Notes under the pieces: generated by a model
Databases searched by the model: none
Seen by the model: only the letters and a program-made list of their open reading frames with translations
What the model was told of the DNA's origin: nothing
Part shown: piece after piece, positions 48,124-56,882 of the stretch
How positions within the stretch are numbered: position 1 is the first letter of the stretch
Layout of the letters: the number at the start of each line of letters is the position of its first letter
NCBI GenBank assembly: GCA_012729395.1
Contig: JAAYDF010000037.1
Coordinates: forward strand, 1 to 64,000
Reading direction: 5' to 3'
DNA from: Phycisphaerae bacterium
Lineage (GTDB): Bacteria > Planctomycetota > Phycisphaerae > UBA1845 > PWPN01
DNA length: 64,000 bases
Position numbers and translations under genes: made by a program

Positions 48124-50991
48124 TCAAGGGGTTTTGTCGGGCAGCCGTTGCATGTTGATGCGTTCGAGGTCTTCGAGTTGGCGTCGGCAGCGAGGGTTGC
48201 CGAGGTCGGGGGACAGGTGTCGTCGCTGGCGGATGGCCTGCACGAGTTCTTGGGGGTTGTGCTCCAAACGGGTATGGCAATCGAGAGTGCCCACGAGAGC
48301 TCGCCACCATGCGGCGGAGCCCTCGGCGGTTGTCTGGCGGATGGTGGTGTAGATGGGCAGGGCTTCGGCGTAACGGTTGGTAGCAGCAAGAGCCTCCGCC
48401 CGGCCGAGTTGGATCTCGACGGGCAGAGCGGTCTGTGGGCCGAGCACGTCGGGGGCACGTTTGAGGCATTCCTCGAAAACAGCCAAGCTGTCGTGGGCTT
48501 GGCCGGCGGTCAGCAGGGCCCAGCCGAGCCACGTGTGGATGGTCAGGAGATCATGGCTGGTGACCCGGCCGGGCTGGTCTTTGGACCATTGGAGTAACAT
48601 GCGGGCGAGGGCGACGGCCTCCTCGCTGAGTTGTCGGACGGTGTCTGTGTCGCCGCGATCGGCGGCTTCGTCTACTTCTTCTCGCAAGGCTTCCAGGAGG
48701 CGGGCGATGGCTGGGCCGGCATGTTCGGCGTCGGCGAGGAGGAACTGCTCAACGACTTGGCGGGCCTCGGTGAGGCGTTTCAACTGCCGCAAGGCGATCA
48801 CCTGTTCGCGAAGGTGCCCGCCAACGGTTTCCGGGCAACCGGCCAGGAGGGGCTCGGCCTTGGCCAGCGTATCGAGGGCCTCGTCGGGGCGTTGCACGGT
48901 GGGGTCGTTGAGGACGTTGGCGAGCAGGAGGGCGGCATCGGCGGCGAGGCAGGGGGGGAGGGTTTCGCTTCCGGGTTGGGTGGTGGCCCGGCTTACGGTC
49001 GCCGCGTTGTGGGCTGCCGAGACAGTTTCCTGGGCCAGGGTTTTGAGGTCCTGTTCGGCGAGGTTTCCGTCGGCGTTGGCCCAATGGAGCAGGCGGTTGA
49101 GGCAACGGGCCTTGCCGAGGGCGGCGGTGGGGGCGTCGTCGGCGGTGGCGGGCACGTTGCCGTATTCGTCGGCGGCTTCGCGCAGGCGCCCGAGGTGTTC
49201 GAGGGCGGCGGCGACACGTCCGGTGATTTGACCCGCCAGAGCGGAGCTTGGGGCGGTCTGTCGCAGAAGCCGGCCCGCTTTGATGAATGCCTGCCAGTCG
49301 GACACGGTTGGCGGCGGTTGAGTCTGGCTGAGCACCTCGTGGGTGATGGCGACGGCCTGTTCGGCGGCGGTGGGCGTGCGGTCGTGTCCGGCATGTTGGG
49401 TGACGAGCTGCATGAGCATGTCGGCGGCTTCGGTTCGTCGGCCGGCGAGGTAGAGGGCGCGAGCGGTGAGGAATGTGAGTTCGCCGGCCTGGGGGGCGGG
49501 CAAGGGTTCCGGCGAATTCTGGAGGGCTCGACGTCCGGCGTCGGCGACGCGTTCGAGTCGCGGATGGCGGGCCTGGTCTGCGGCGTCGGGGGTTCGCATG
49601 ACGTCGGCGAGGACGGCTCCACAGGCGAGCTGCAAGGCGAAAGGCGGGTCATCGGGCGAGAGCGTATGATCGGCGAACACTCCGGCAAGCAGGCGGTAGA
49701 TCGTATCACGGGTTTCAGGCGATGTATCGGCGAGTTGCCGGAGCGGGGCGAGGGCCTGCGCGGGCCGCAGGAGGCTGGTGGCAGGGGTTTGGCCGGGTGC
49801 GGATCGGGCGAGGATGGAGCGTTCGACCAGGGCGATGGCCAGCATGGGGGGCAGTTCCTGCGGACGGCTTTGTTGTGCCCATTCGCGAGCCTGCTCGACG
49901 GCCTGGAGGGCTTCGTCGAGTTTGCCTGCGTCGCGGAGGGCTCGGATCTGTTCGATCACGCTGACCAGGCCGGTGGTGCGCAGCCGGCGGCGTATCTGAG
50001 GATCCGCGATTTGTCGTTCGGTGGTGATGATCTCTCGGGCGCATGTGCCGGCGATGTCAAACCGCTCGGTGAGTCGGGCGGCGGCGGCGGCGAGGATCAG
50101 GGCATTGCAGCGTTGGACGAGATCACCGGCGGCGGGGTCGGTCCATCCGGTTTGCTCGGTCACCTGGACGAAGAGGTCGGCGAGGATTTGGCTGCGTTGC
50201 GGGGCGGGGAGCTCGGCGGTGATGGCGTGGTAGAATCTGGCCCAAGCGAGCAGATACGCTGATTGACGGTCGAGTTGCTCGACTTCGGCCAGGGCGCCGG
50301 ATGCCGTGGCGGCTTCGAGCGCGGCTTCATCCCATTGATCGGCCGCGTCCCAGGTGGCGGTGATGCGGGCTCGGAGCGATTCGAGGTGGGCGATGGCTTC
50401 GCCGCTGAGTGAAGCCACGGTGGCCCGGTCGCGTCCGGGCACTTCATACAGCAAGACGGCTTCGAAAGCCTCCGGTGCTTGACGATCGAGGGCATCGCGT
50501 GCGGCCTCCATGAGCCAACGGGCATGGCCTGGATGGTCGGGGTGCCGTTCGATCAAGGCTTTCAGGATTGCGGTCGCCTCGGTGAGGCTTGCTCGTTGCT
50601 CTTGCGGCGGCGTGTCGGGGTTGGACCAACGGGCGAGCAGACGCTCGCGGCGGCGGATCTGGGCGTCGGCCTCGTCGGCGGGCGGGTGGTCGGCTTCGTG
50701 TTGTTCGAGCCAGTCGAGCAGACCGCGTTGGCGCAGACCTTGGCGGAACGCGGCCTCGTCAAGTGCGGGGGAAAGGGGGGGAGGGGCGATGGCGGGCTTG
50801 TCCGCTGTCGCCGGCCGGGCCGAAAGCCAGCCGAACGCCAGCAGCGCCGCAATGACGGCCAGGCTTTGGTAGATGCGTGCGCGAGCGTTGTGCGGAGCCG
50901 CGACCGTAAGGGAGCGGTGGCTTTCGCCGGGCAAAACCGCTTCCTTGCGGGCGCGGCTCTGATGGGACCGATTCGCGTTCCGAGCGGTCAT
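48124..50991 (-). CDS. large TPR-like repeat protein, membrane-anchored N-terminus
   Basis: Coding to 48124; ATG 50991 overlaps ExbD stop (50988); helical-repeat composition; TM IYQSLAVIAALLAFGWLSA. Confidence 0.65.
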   Translation of the reverse strand: MTARNANRSHQSRARKEAVLPGESHRSLTVAAPHNARARIYQSLAVIAALLAFGWLSARPATADKPAIAPPPLSPALDEAAFRQGLRQRGLLDWLEQHEADHPPADEADAQIRRRERLLARWSNPDTPPQEQRASLTEATAILKALIERHPDHPGHARWLMEAARDALDRQAPEAFEAVLLYEVPGRDRATVASLSGEAIAHLESLRARITATWDAADQWDEAALEAATASGALAEVEQLDRQSAYLLAWARFYHAITAELPAPQRSQILADLFVQVTEQTGWTDPAAGDLVQRCNALILAAAAARLTERFDIAGTCAREIITTERQIADPQIRRRLRTTGLVSVIEQIRALRDAGKLDEALQAVEQAREWAQQSRPQELPPMLAIALVERSILARSAPGQTPATSLLRPAQALAPLRQLADTSPETRDTIYRLLAGVFADHTLSPDDPPFALQLACGAVLADVMRTPDAADQARHPRLERVADAGRRALQNSPEPLPAPQAGELTFLTARALYLAGRRTEAADMLMQLVTQHAGHDRTPTAAEQAVAITHEVLSQTQPPPTVSDWQAFIKAGRLLRQTAPSSALAGQITGRVAAALEHLGRLREAADEYGNVPATADDAPTAALGKARCLNRLLHWANADGNLAEQDLKTLAQETVSAAHNAATVSRATTQPGSETLPPCLAADAALLLANVLNDPTVQRPDEALDTLAKAEPLLAGCPETVGGHLREQVIALRQLKRLTEARQVVEQFLLADAEHAGPAIARLLEALREEVDEAADRGDTDTVRQLSEEAVALARMLLQWSKDQPGRVTSHDLLTIHTWLGWALLTAGQAHDSLAVFEECLKRAPDVLGPQTALPVEIQLGRAEALAATNRYAEALPIYTTIRQTTAEGSAAWWRALVGTLDCHTRLEHNPQELVQAIRQRRHLSPDLGNPRCRRQLEDLERINMQRLPDKTP
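50893..50961. repeat. GAGCCGCGACC-family palindromic repeat inside coding sequence
   Basis: CGGAGCCGCGACCGTAAGGGAGCGG...CCGCTTCCTTGCGGGCGCGGCTCTG. Confidence 0.8.
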
Positions 50992-51470
50992 GGTGGCGCT
51001 TCCGCGAAGAAGATGCGATGGTACTGGGCGGCCATGGCGGCGTTGTAGGCGTTGACCACGTGCTCCCAAGGGATATTGTCGCCGGCGAGGAGGATGACCG
51101 GGGCGCCTGTATCGAAGCCGGGGATGGAGTCGCGGATTTCTTCGAGTCGGGCGGCCAGGGAAGGCAAGGGGATGGCCGACGGGCTCAGGTGTTCGATGAC
51201 CGCCATGCCCGGTCCGCCGGGTACAATGGCCGGCTCGATGCGGATGCGGATGGGCTCGCGTGGGATCTCGACGGCCACCGCGTCGTCGGGCGGCGGCAAC
51301 TGGGCCGCGAGCATGCCCTCGGGCGACTTGAAGCGGCTGACGGTGAGGAAGAAGAAGAGCAGCAGGAATACGACATCGATCATCGGCGTGAGGTTGAGCG
51401 ACATGGCGCCGCCGAACCGACTGCCGGTCCGTCGTTTGAGGGATGATGCCGACCGCTGTCTCATGGCCAA
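50988..51470 (-). CDS. ExbD/TolR-family biopolymer transport protein (second copy)
   Basis: GAMSLNLTPMIDVVFLLLFFFLTVSRF. Confidence 0.9.
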   Translation of the reverse strand: MAMRQRSASSLKRRTGSRFGGAMSLNLTPMIDVVFLLLFFFLTVSRFKSPEGMLAAQLPPPDDAVAVEIPREPIRIRIEPAIVPGGPGMAVIEHLSPSAIPLPSLAARLEEIRDSIPGFDTGAPVILLAGDNIPWEHVVNAYNAAMAAQYHRIFFAEAPP

Positions 51471-51611
51471 GAGATTACACCAAGGCGAGCGAGGACTAAA
51501 GTGCCGAATACGGCCGGGACAGGCGGACGTCTATCAGGGCGGTGATTCGGCGTTTTTTTGGACAGGAGGACGCTGCGCCGTAGCGGTCGAAGGCTCTGGC
51601 GGCCGCTGCGC

Positions 51612-52214
51612 ATGGTATTGCACCAACGTCTGTCCAATGTGAGCGGGAAGTTTGAACTCGATGGGCCCAGCCCGATGGCCGGCCATGTTGGAGGCGAGCT
51701 GTGGGGCGATCATGTGCGGTGCTGGCTCAGCCATCCGCAGGGTCCCCACGGGCGGTTCGAGGTGAGATTCGACGGGCATGTGCGTGACGATACGATGGCA
51801 GGGACGTTGGGGGTAGCCGACCAGGGCCGGATCGAGGAGCGACCGTGGGAGGCCCGACGGGACCAGGTGGACCTGACCGGCACGTGGAAATGGCCGTGCG
51901 CGTCGGGGCCGCGTCCAGTCCGGCTCCGCATCAAGCGATGGAACGATCAGCTCACGGCCACGTATCTCGATGGGGGTCGGGAGACTCCCGTCGCGGACTT
52001 CTACGATTTCGGAGGCGGCTTCTACTTGACGTTGTTGGTGGGGCGGAAGGCACACGGCATGGTCGTGACAGAGGACGCTGGCTGGCTGATCGGGTGCGCG
52101 GTGGTCGAAGACGGAATCCTGACGGGCACGGTCGAGTTCCATCCCTACGATGCGCCGTCCGAGCCCCGCTCTGGAAGGCCTCAGCCCTGGACGCCTCAGC
52201 GCGTGATCGAATGA
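51612..52214 (+). CDS. hypothetical protein (beta-rich)
   Basis: SGKFELDGPSPMAGHVGGELWGDHVRCW...DLTGTWKWPC...DFGGGFYLTLLVGRKAHGMVVTEDAGWLIG; upstream ORF extension falls in repeat DNA. Confidence 0.5.
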   Translation: MVLHQRLSNVSGKFELDGPSPMAGHVGGELWGDHVRCWLSHPQGPHGRFEVRFDGHVRDDTMAGTLGVADQGRIEERPWEARRDQVDLTGTWKWPCASGPRPVRLRIKRWNDQLTATYLDGGRETPVADFYDFGGGFYLTLLVGRKAHGMVVTEDAGWLIGCAVVEDGILTGTVEFHPYDAPSEPRSGRPQPWTPQRVIE

Positions 52215-52421
52215 TCGGCGAGCAGGTGGTCGGGATGTGGAACGGGCAGGGGATGCCACGGGGCATCACCGATTGTTGACCTCCGTGTTCCCGCCACGCG
52301 CGTGACGTCGGCCATGGTGACGTGATGTCGGCGGTCGAGCCCATCCGTCCGGGAACAGGCGGTGACCGGTCGAGGAGAATGAGTGATGCCCGCGGCTCCT
52401 TGCCAGCAAGTAGACGTGTGC

Positions 52422-52660
52422 GAACCGCAACGCGGTTCCAGAACACAGCCCGGGGTCGCGCAGCGCACCCCGGGATCCATGCCGGCAGGCACAGATCAAC
52501 CCTGAAAGGGTTGCATAAGCCATCATTCGAGGTGGCAGGGGAAGAATACCCGTCTGGAGAGAAGTATCAAACCCTTTCGGGGTTTGGGGAAGACCGGTGG
52601 TCTTGCGACCCAGGGTGCGCTGCGCGACGCTGGGCTGTGTTATTTAACGCCTTCGGCGTT
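52422..52660. repeat. array of at least seven short perfect/near-perfect hairpins
   Basis: GAACCGCAACGCGGTTC (52422), CCCGGGGTCGCGCAGCGCACCCCGGG (52449), AACCCTGAAAGGGTT (52498), AAACCCTTTCGGGGTTT (52569), AAGACCGGTGGTCTT (~52590), CCCAGGGTGCGCTGCGCGACGCTGGGC (52609), AACGCCTTCGGCGTT (52646). Confidence 0.8.
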
Positions 52661-52728
52661 GTACGTGTATCGCGGCCTGTCCGAGGACGCTCAACACGCG
52701 TTCGGCGTTGTGCGTGCATTGCAGCCGC

Positions 52729-53181
52729 TCACGGCATTTCGGTGACCACCTGGAGTTTGGTCAAGTTCTGGGCGGTGATGACCTCCATGACTTGGCGAAC
52801 AAGGCCGTAGGGCAGTCGGCGGTCGGCGCGGAGGATGACTTGGGTATCGGGGTTGGTCCGGCCGACCTCGTTGAGCCGGGCGGCCAAGGTAGCCAGGGAA
52901 TCGAGGCGGCCCGGGCCGATGGCGAACGCGGGGGGGCGGTCCTCGCCTTCAAACACCATGTTGATGGTCACCTTTTCGGGAAACCGGCGATCGACGGCCT
53001 GGTTGTGGTCGGGGCGGGGCAGCTCGACCTCGGTCCGCTCGACCGAAGCAAAGTGGGTGGCCAGCATGAAGAACGTCAGCAGCAGGAAGGTGACGTCGAT
53101 CATGGGCGTGAGGTTGATAAGCCCGCCGCCGCGTTCATGCCGATGAAGATGGCTAAGGATGGCCATCGAATCTCCCGTCAT
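52729..53181 (-). CDS. ExbD/TolR-family biopolymer transport protein (first copy)
   Basis: GGLINLTPMIDVTFLLLTFFMLATHFASVERTEVELPRPD. Confidence 0.9.
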   Translation of the reverse strand: MTGDSMAILSHLHRHERGGGLINLTPMIDVTFLLLTFFMLATHFASVERTEVELPRPDHNQAVDRRFPEKVTINMVFEGEDRPPAFAIGPGRLDSLATLAARLNEVGRTNPDTQVILRADRRLPYGLVRQVMEVITAQNLTKLQVVTEMP

Positions 53182-53232
53182 TTACCGATCGTTTGACGCG
53201 CAGCTCACCGCGTGCATAACGCCTCGAGCAAA

Positions 53233-53279
53233 ATGGCCAATGCCCAAGGCCCAATGACCAATCAATGAGCAAGCCCGAA
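53233..53279 (+). repeat. dispersed 47-nt repeat (second copy; other at 5851-5897)
   Basis: ATGGCCAATGCCCAAGGCCCAATGACCAATCAATGAGCAAGCCCGAA; ~45/47 identical to 5851-5897. Confidence 0.85.
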
Positions 53280-53431
53280 ACCCGGTTGCGTAGCGGCCGC
53301 CGCCTCTGGCGGCCGTTGGGCGGCGATACACCTCTCGTGCCGGTCGCCACGGGGGGCGACCGCTACCGAGGCGCGGCGCTCGTCGCCGCTGGGGCGGTGG
53401 GTGTCCGGGCACGCCATTCGTCGCGGACATA

Positions 53432-54370
53432 TTACGCCCGAGCCTTTCCCATTTTGGCTCCCTCGGGCGGTGGCTCGGGGCCCTTGGTTTCGGCGGCCAG
53501 GGCGATCAGGCCGTCGCAGAGTTTCACCGCCTCGGAGGCGTAGGTGTCGATCCGGTTGCGGAACAGGGCGAACGCCGCCAGGGCGGGGATGGCGATCAAG
53601 AGGCCCCAGAAGGTGGTCACCAGGGCAACGGCGATATCGCCGGCCAGCTTATCCGCCTCGGGCATACCGCCGCCGGCCGCGAAGATGCGGCTGAATGCCT
53701 GGATCATACCGACCACGGTGCCGAAGAGCCCGATCATCGGACTGATCTGCCCGATGATGTTGAGGTACTCGACCCTGCGGAGGAGTTTCATGGCTCGTTC
53801 CTCGACGGCCTCCTCGATGGCGGCCCTGGCGGCCTCGCGTCCGGCGGACAGTCGCGACATGCCCGCATGGGTTGCCTGCCCGATCATGCTCTCGTCCTGG
53901 CGGGCGAGTTCCGCGACGCGTTGGAGTTGGCCCTGCCGGCCGGCGGCGGTCAGCAACTGGGCCAGCCGGACCGGGGTCTGTGTTCCGCGGCGAATGGTCA
54001 GCAGGTAGTGTATCGCCAGCGCGACCGTGACCACCGAGAGTGGGATGAGGATGCACCAAGTGATCCACCCGCCGTCGGCCACGAAACGCTGAAGGACGGA
54101 GACGGAGGGCAGGCCTTCGGCGGCGAGTATCGGGGAGTGGCGGTTCGAGGCGGCGATGATGTCAGCATGCGTATGCGTGGCCGACACTCCGATCAAAGCT
54201 GAGGCTCCCAACAGAGCCGGCGCTCTTAGCAGAGCGGTGGCCGCCTGCCCTTGAGGTCGCGCAGCGATGTGAAGGGTGGGGAAGCGGTTCTTCCCGGCCG
54301 GTGTCGCCGGTCCCTGAGGGTCGCGGCCTGGCTTGACGTTCTCGCACATAGTCTTGGAGCGGTCGTGCAT
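53432..54370 (-). CDS. MotA/TolQ/ExbB proton channel family protein
   Basis: RRVEYLNIIGQISPMIGLFGTVVGMIQAFSRIFAAGGGMPEADKLAGDIAVALVTTFWGLLIAIPALAAFALFRNRI. Confidence 0.92.
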   Translation of the reverse strand: MHDRSKTMCENVKPGRDPQGPATPAGKNRFPTLHIAARPQGQAATALLRAPALLGASALIGVSATHTHADIIAASNRHSPILAAEGLPSVSVLQRFVADGGWITWCILIPLSVVTVALAIHYLLTIRRGTQTPVRLAQLLTAAGRQGQLQRVAELARQDESMIGQATHAGMSRLSAGREAARAAIEEAVEERAMKLLRRVEYLNIIGQISPMIGLFGTVVGMIQAFSRIFAAGGGMPEADKLAGDIAVALVTTFWGLLIAIPALAAFALFRNRIDTYASEAVKLCDGLIALAAETKGPEPPPEGAKMGKARA

Positions 54371-54400
54371 GTTGCTTCTCGCTTGTCGAGGACCCGGGCA

Positions 54401-54521
54401 GGGGCAAAATGGGGACAGGCACCGCCCGATCACGGTCGCAGAGACCCTCGACTTCGCTCGCATCCGAAGATGCTTTGTTCACCAAGCATCGCTGGGGCGG
54501 AGCCAGTCCCCATTTCGCCCC
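54401..54521. repeat. hairpin repeat of AAAATGGGGACAGGCACC type, copy D
   Basis: GGGGCAAAATGGGGACAGGCACCGCC ... GGCGGAGCCAGTCCCCATTTCGCCCC. Confidence 0.7.
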
Positions 54522-54552
54522 GATGCCGCCAGCCTCGCATACGCCGCCGGGG

Positions 54553-55773
54553 TTACGGTTCCACCCGCTGGATGGCTTCGCGTGCCTGCCCGGCCCAAGT
54601 CGCTCGTGGGTACTCGCGCAGGAGTTCCTCCCACAGGCCCCGTGCCTGGTCGGCTTGCCCGGCTTCCCGGCAGAGCGTGCCGGCATGATACAGGCACTCC
54701 GCGGCCAAGTCGTGCCGGGGAAAGTGGATCACGACCCGCATGAAGGCCAGTCCCGCCCGGCGAGCCTCGCGTAGACCATCCGAACCCGTCAGGCCGGCCA
54801 TTTTGCCCTGGTGTGCCCGGCCGAGCCAGTAGTACAGCTCGGGCAGATGGGTGCGGCCGGCCGACCGCAACGCCTCGGCGGCGCGCTCGGCGGCGCTATC
54901 AAACTGCCCGGCGGTCACCCGCTCGGTCACCTCGCGGATCGCGTCGGTTTCGGCTGCGTGGTTCGTAGGTATGTGGGGCGTGGGTAACGCGTCGCCACTT
55001 GCCGTCGGCGTCTGGCTAGGCCAGGTTGCGCGCCATTGAGTCAGAGACGCACCGACGAGGCTGTGTTCGTAACGGCGGATGGCCGCGTCTACGGCGGACC
55101 TTGCCGCCGGCAGAAAGGTCGAACCGGCGGCCGGCATGTTCACCGGCCGGAGCGAGTCCACCACCGCGGGCATGCGCTCGATGACTTGCAGATAAGTTTG
55201 CACCGCTCGGTCAAATTGCCCCTGGGCGTCGTGCACCCCAACGAGCCGGCACTGTACGAGCAGGCGGCGGTCCAGTTGGCCCGGCTCCGCGTTGTCGGTG
55301 GGCAGGTCGGCCAAAGCTTGCTCGTATGACTCCTCCGCCTGGCGCCAGCGGTTCTGGCGGCGGTGTTGCTCTGCTTGGTTGAAGAGCGGCCATTCGGCGA
55401 TCTCCAAGAAGGCGATCTCGTCGATCGGTCGGGTGATGACGCGGTCGGGCGTGCGGTGGTAGTGGAGTTGGCCGTCCTTGAGTTCGACGATGCGGACAGC
55501 GGTGGCGGGGGGGCGATTGTGCGGCTCCACCACGTCGGCATGCGTGAGGGCGGGCAGCAGGAGCGTGAGAAGCACGGTAACCTGCGCGAGCTGACCCAAG
55601 CGGGACAAGAGGTTGTGGGCTCCAGTTCGCGCGGTTCCCTGACCGGGACCTGTGGTTGCCCTACGCACAGGCACCGCGCGGGCTGAAGCCCGCGGCTCGT
55701 TGGCTTGCGATTCGTTGGCCTGCGGCAATACCGAAGAGAGCCGTGGCTTGGGTCGTGGCTGCATCCCCTTCAT
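54553..55773 (-). CDS. TPR-repeat protein with signal/TM N-terminus
   Basis: EQHRRQNRWRQAEESYEQALADLP, AAECLYHAGTLCREAGQADQARGLWEELLREYPRATWAGQAREAIQ; ATG overlaps VWA stop (TCAT at 55770-55773). Confidence 0.72.
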   Translation of the reverse strand: MKGMQPRPKPRLSSVLPQANESQANEPRASARAVPVRRATTGPGQGTARTGAHNLLSRLGQLAQVTVLLTLLLPALTHADVVEPHNRPPATAVRIVELKDGQLHYHRTPDRVITRPIDEIAFLEIAEWPLFNQAEQHRRQNRWRQAEESYEQALADLPTDNAEPGQLDRRLLVQCRLVGVHDAQGQFDRAVQTYLQVIERMPAVVDSLRPVNMPAAGSTFLPAARSAVDAAIRRYEHSLVGASLTQWRATWPSQTPTASGDALPTPHIPTNHAAETDAIREVTERVTAGQFDSAAERAAEALRSAGRTHLPELYYWLGRAHQGKMAGLTGSDGLREARRAGLAFMRVVIHFPRHDLAAECLYHAGTLCREAGQADQARGLWEELLREYPRATWAGQAREAIQRVEP

Positions 55774-56807
55774 CGTTGCGTCTCCACGGAGCGGAAGTTG
55801 CCGCCGTGGTTGCGGGCGATTCGTTCCAGCAGGGCCCGCGAGCGTGGCGACGGCTCGAATCCGATGACGGTGATGGCCACGGACCGATCCGCGTTCAACT
55901 GGTCGAGTGTGCGTTCGAGTTCGCTCTCGACGTCGGTGTAGTCGCCGTCGGAGAGGAAGTAGATCAGTTCGGGCCGGACGGCGAATGCCCGCTTCATCGC
56001 CTCAACGGGGTCGGCCTTGCCGGGCTTGGGGATGCGGTCGATGGTTGCAAGAAATGCCTCGGCCTCTTGGACGTATCGGTTCACGGCCGGCACCAAGCGG
56101 CGGGACCCCAGTTCGTCGATTTGTCGCGAGCGGGTCAGCACGATGTGGAACTTCTGGGTTGGGATGAGCCCCCGCACCGACTGTCGCATTTCGCGGATGA
56201 TGTCATCCGTGTAGATCCACAGCGAGGCCGAGACATCGACGACGTAGACCACTTTGTAGGCGTTACCGGTTTGCCCGAAGAAGACGCTGGCGGGCCCGAC
56301 CGTCCCTGCGCCGGTGGTGGTCATGGAGGGTGTGGCATCGAGCATCGAGGCCACCGGCGGGCTGGCCACCTGGTCGAGCGTGACGGCGGGTAGGGGGATG
56401 TCCGCCAGACGCGGGCGTTCGAGGGTGGGTGTGGCGGACTGTTGGGCGAGCTTGAGATGCGGCGATGCGGCGGGGGCATGCGGATCGGCGGGTGCCGCCA
56501 GTCGGGCTTCGGGGATGATGACCCGGCGAGCCTGGACCTCCTCCCGCAGGATGACCCCCCAGAAGGCGAGAAGGATACTCAGGTGGACGGCTACCGAGAC
56601 GCACCAGGCGAAGGCTCGCGATCGGACCGCCCGTCCCAGGCGGGAGGGAGCCACGAGGCAACAGGGTTGTGCGGGCGACGTGGACAAGGCTGGCAACATC
56701 CAAAGCAGGCGATACCGCCGAGGCGGCCGGGTCTTCCTCGCTGGCATTTCGCATCCGACTGGGTTCGCTGAAGATACGAGTTTATGCAGCCCGGTGCGGG
56801 TCGTCAA
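55770..56807 (-). CDS. VWA-domain protein with TonB-like N-terminal TM segment (start uncertain)
   Basis: N-term AFAWCVSVAVHLSILLAFWGVILREE; VWA MIDAS VYVVDVSASLWIYTDDIIREMRQSVRGL...LIYFLSDGDYTDVE. Confidence 0.8.
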   Translation of the reverse strand: MTTRTGLHKLVSSANPVGCEMPARKTRPPRRYRLLWMLPALSTSPAQPCCLVAPSRLGRAVRSRAFAWCVSVAVHLSILLAFWGVILREEVQARRVIIPEARLAAPADPHAPAASPHLKLAQQSATPTLERPRLADIPLPAVTLDQVASPPVASMLDATPSMTTTGAGTVGPASVFFGQTGNAYKVVYVVDVSASLWIYTDDIIREMRQSVRGLIPTQKFHIVLTRSRQIDELGSRRLVPAVNRYVQEAEAFLATIDRIPKPGKADPVEAMKRAFAVRPELIYFLSDGDYTDVESELERTLDQLNADRSVAITVIGFEPSPRSRALLERIARNHGGNFRSVETQR

Positions 56808-56882
56808 ATGGTGTGTACCGTGCGGGGAACTTGTGGTACGGTAATGGGGGTGCGGGGTGTGAAGGTGGTTGGGAATGTTGTT

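Noticed and set aside
48631-50262. 543-aa Gly-rich plus-strand ORF
   Set aside because: Antisense shadow of the TPR-like gene; Gly/Arg/Val-skewed composition with no domain-like motif.
52422-52660. CRISPR array or tRNA cluster
   Set aside because: Hairpins differ in sequence; no constant repeat/spacer periodicity and no cloverleaf or T-loop GGTTCRA pattern.
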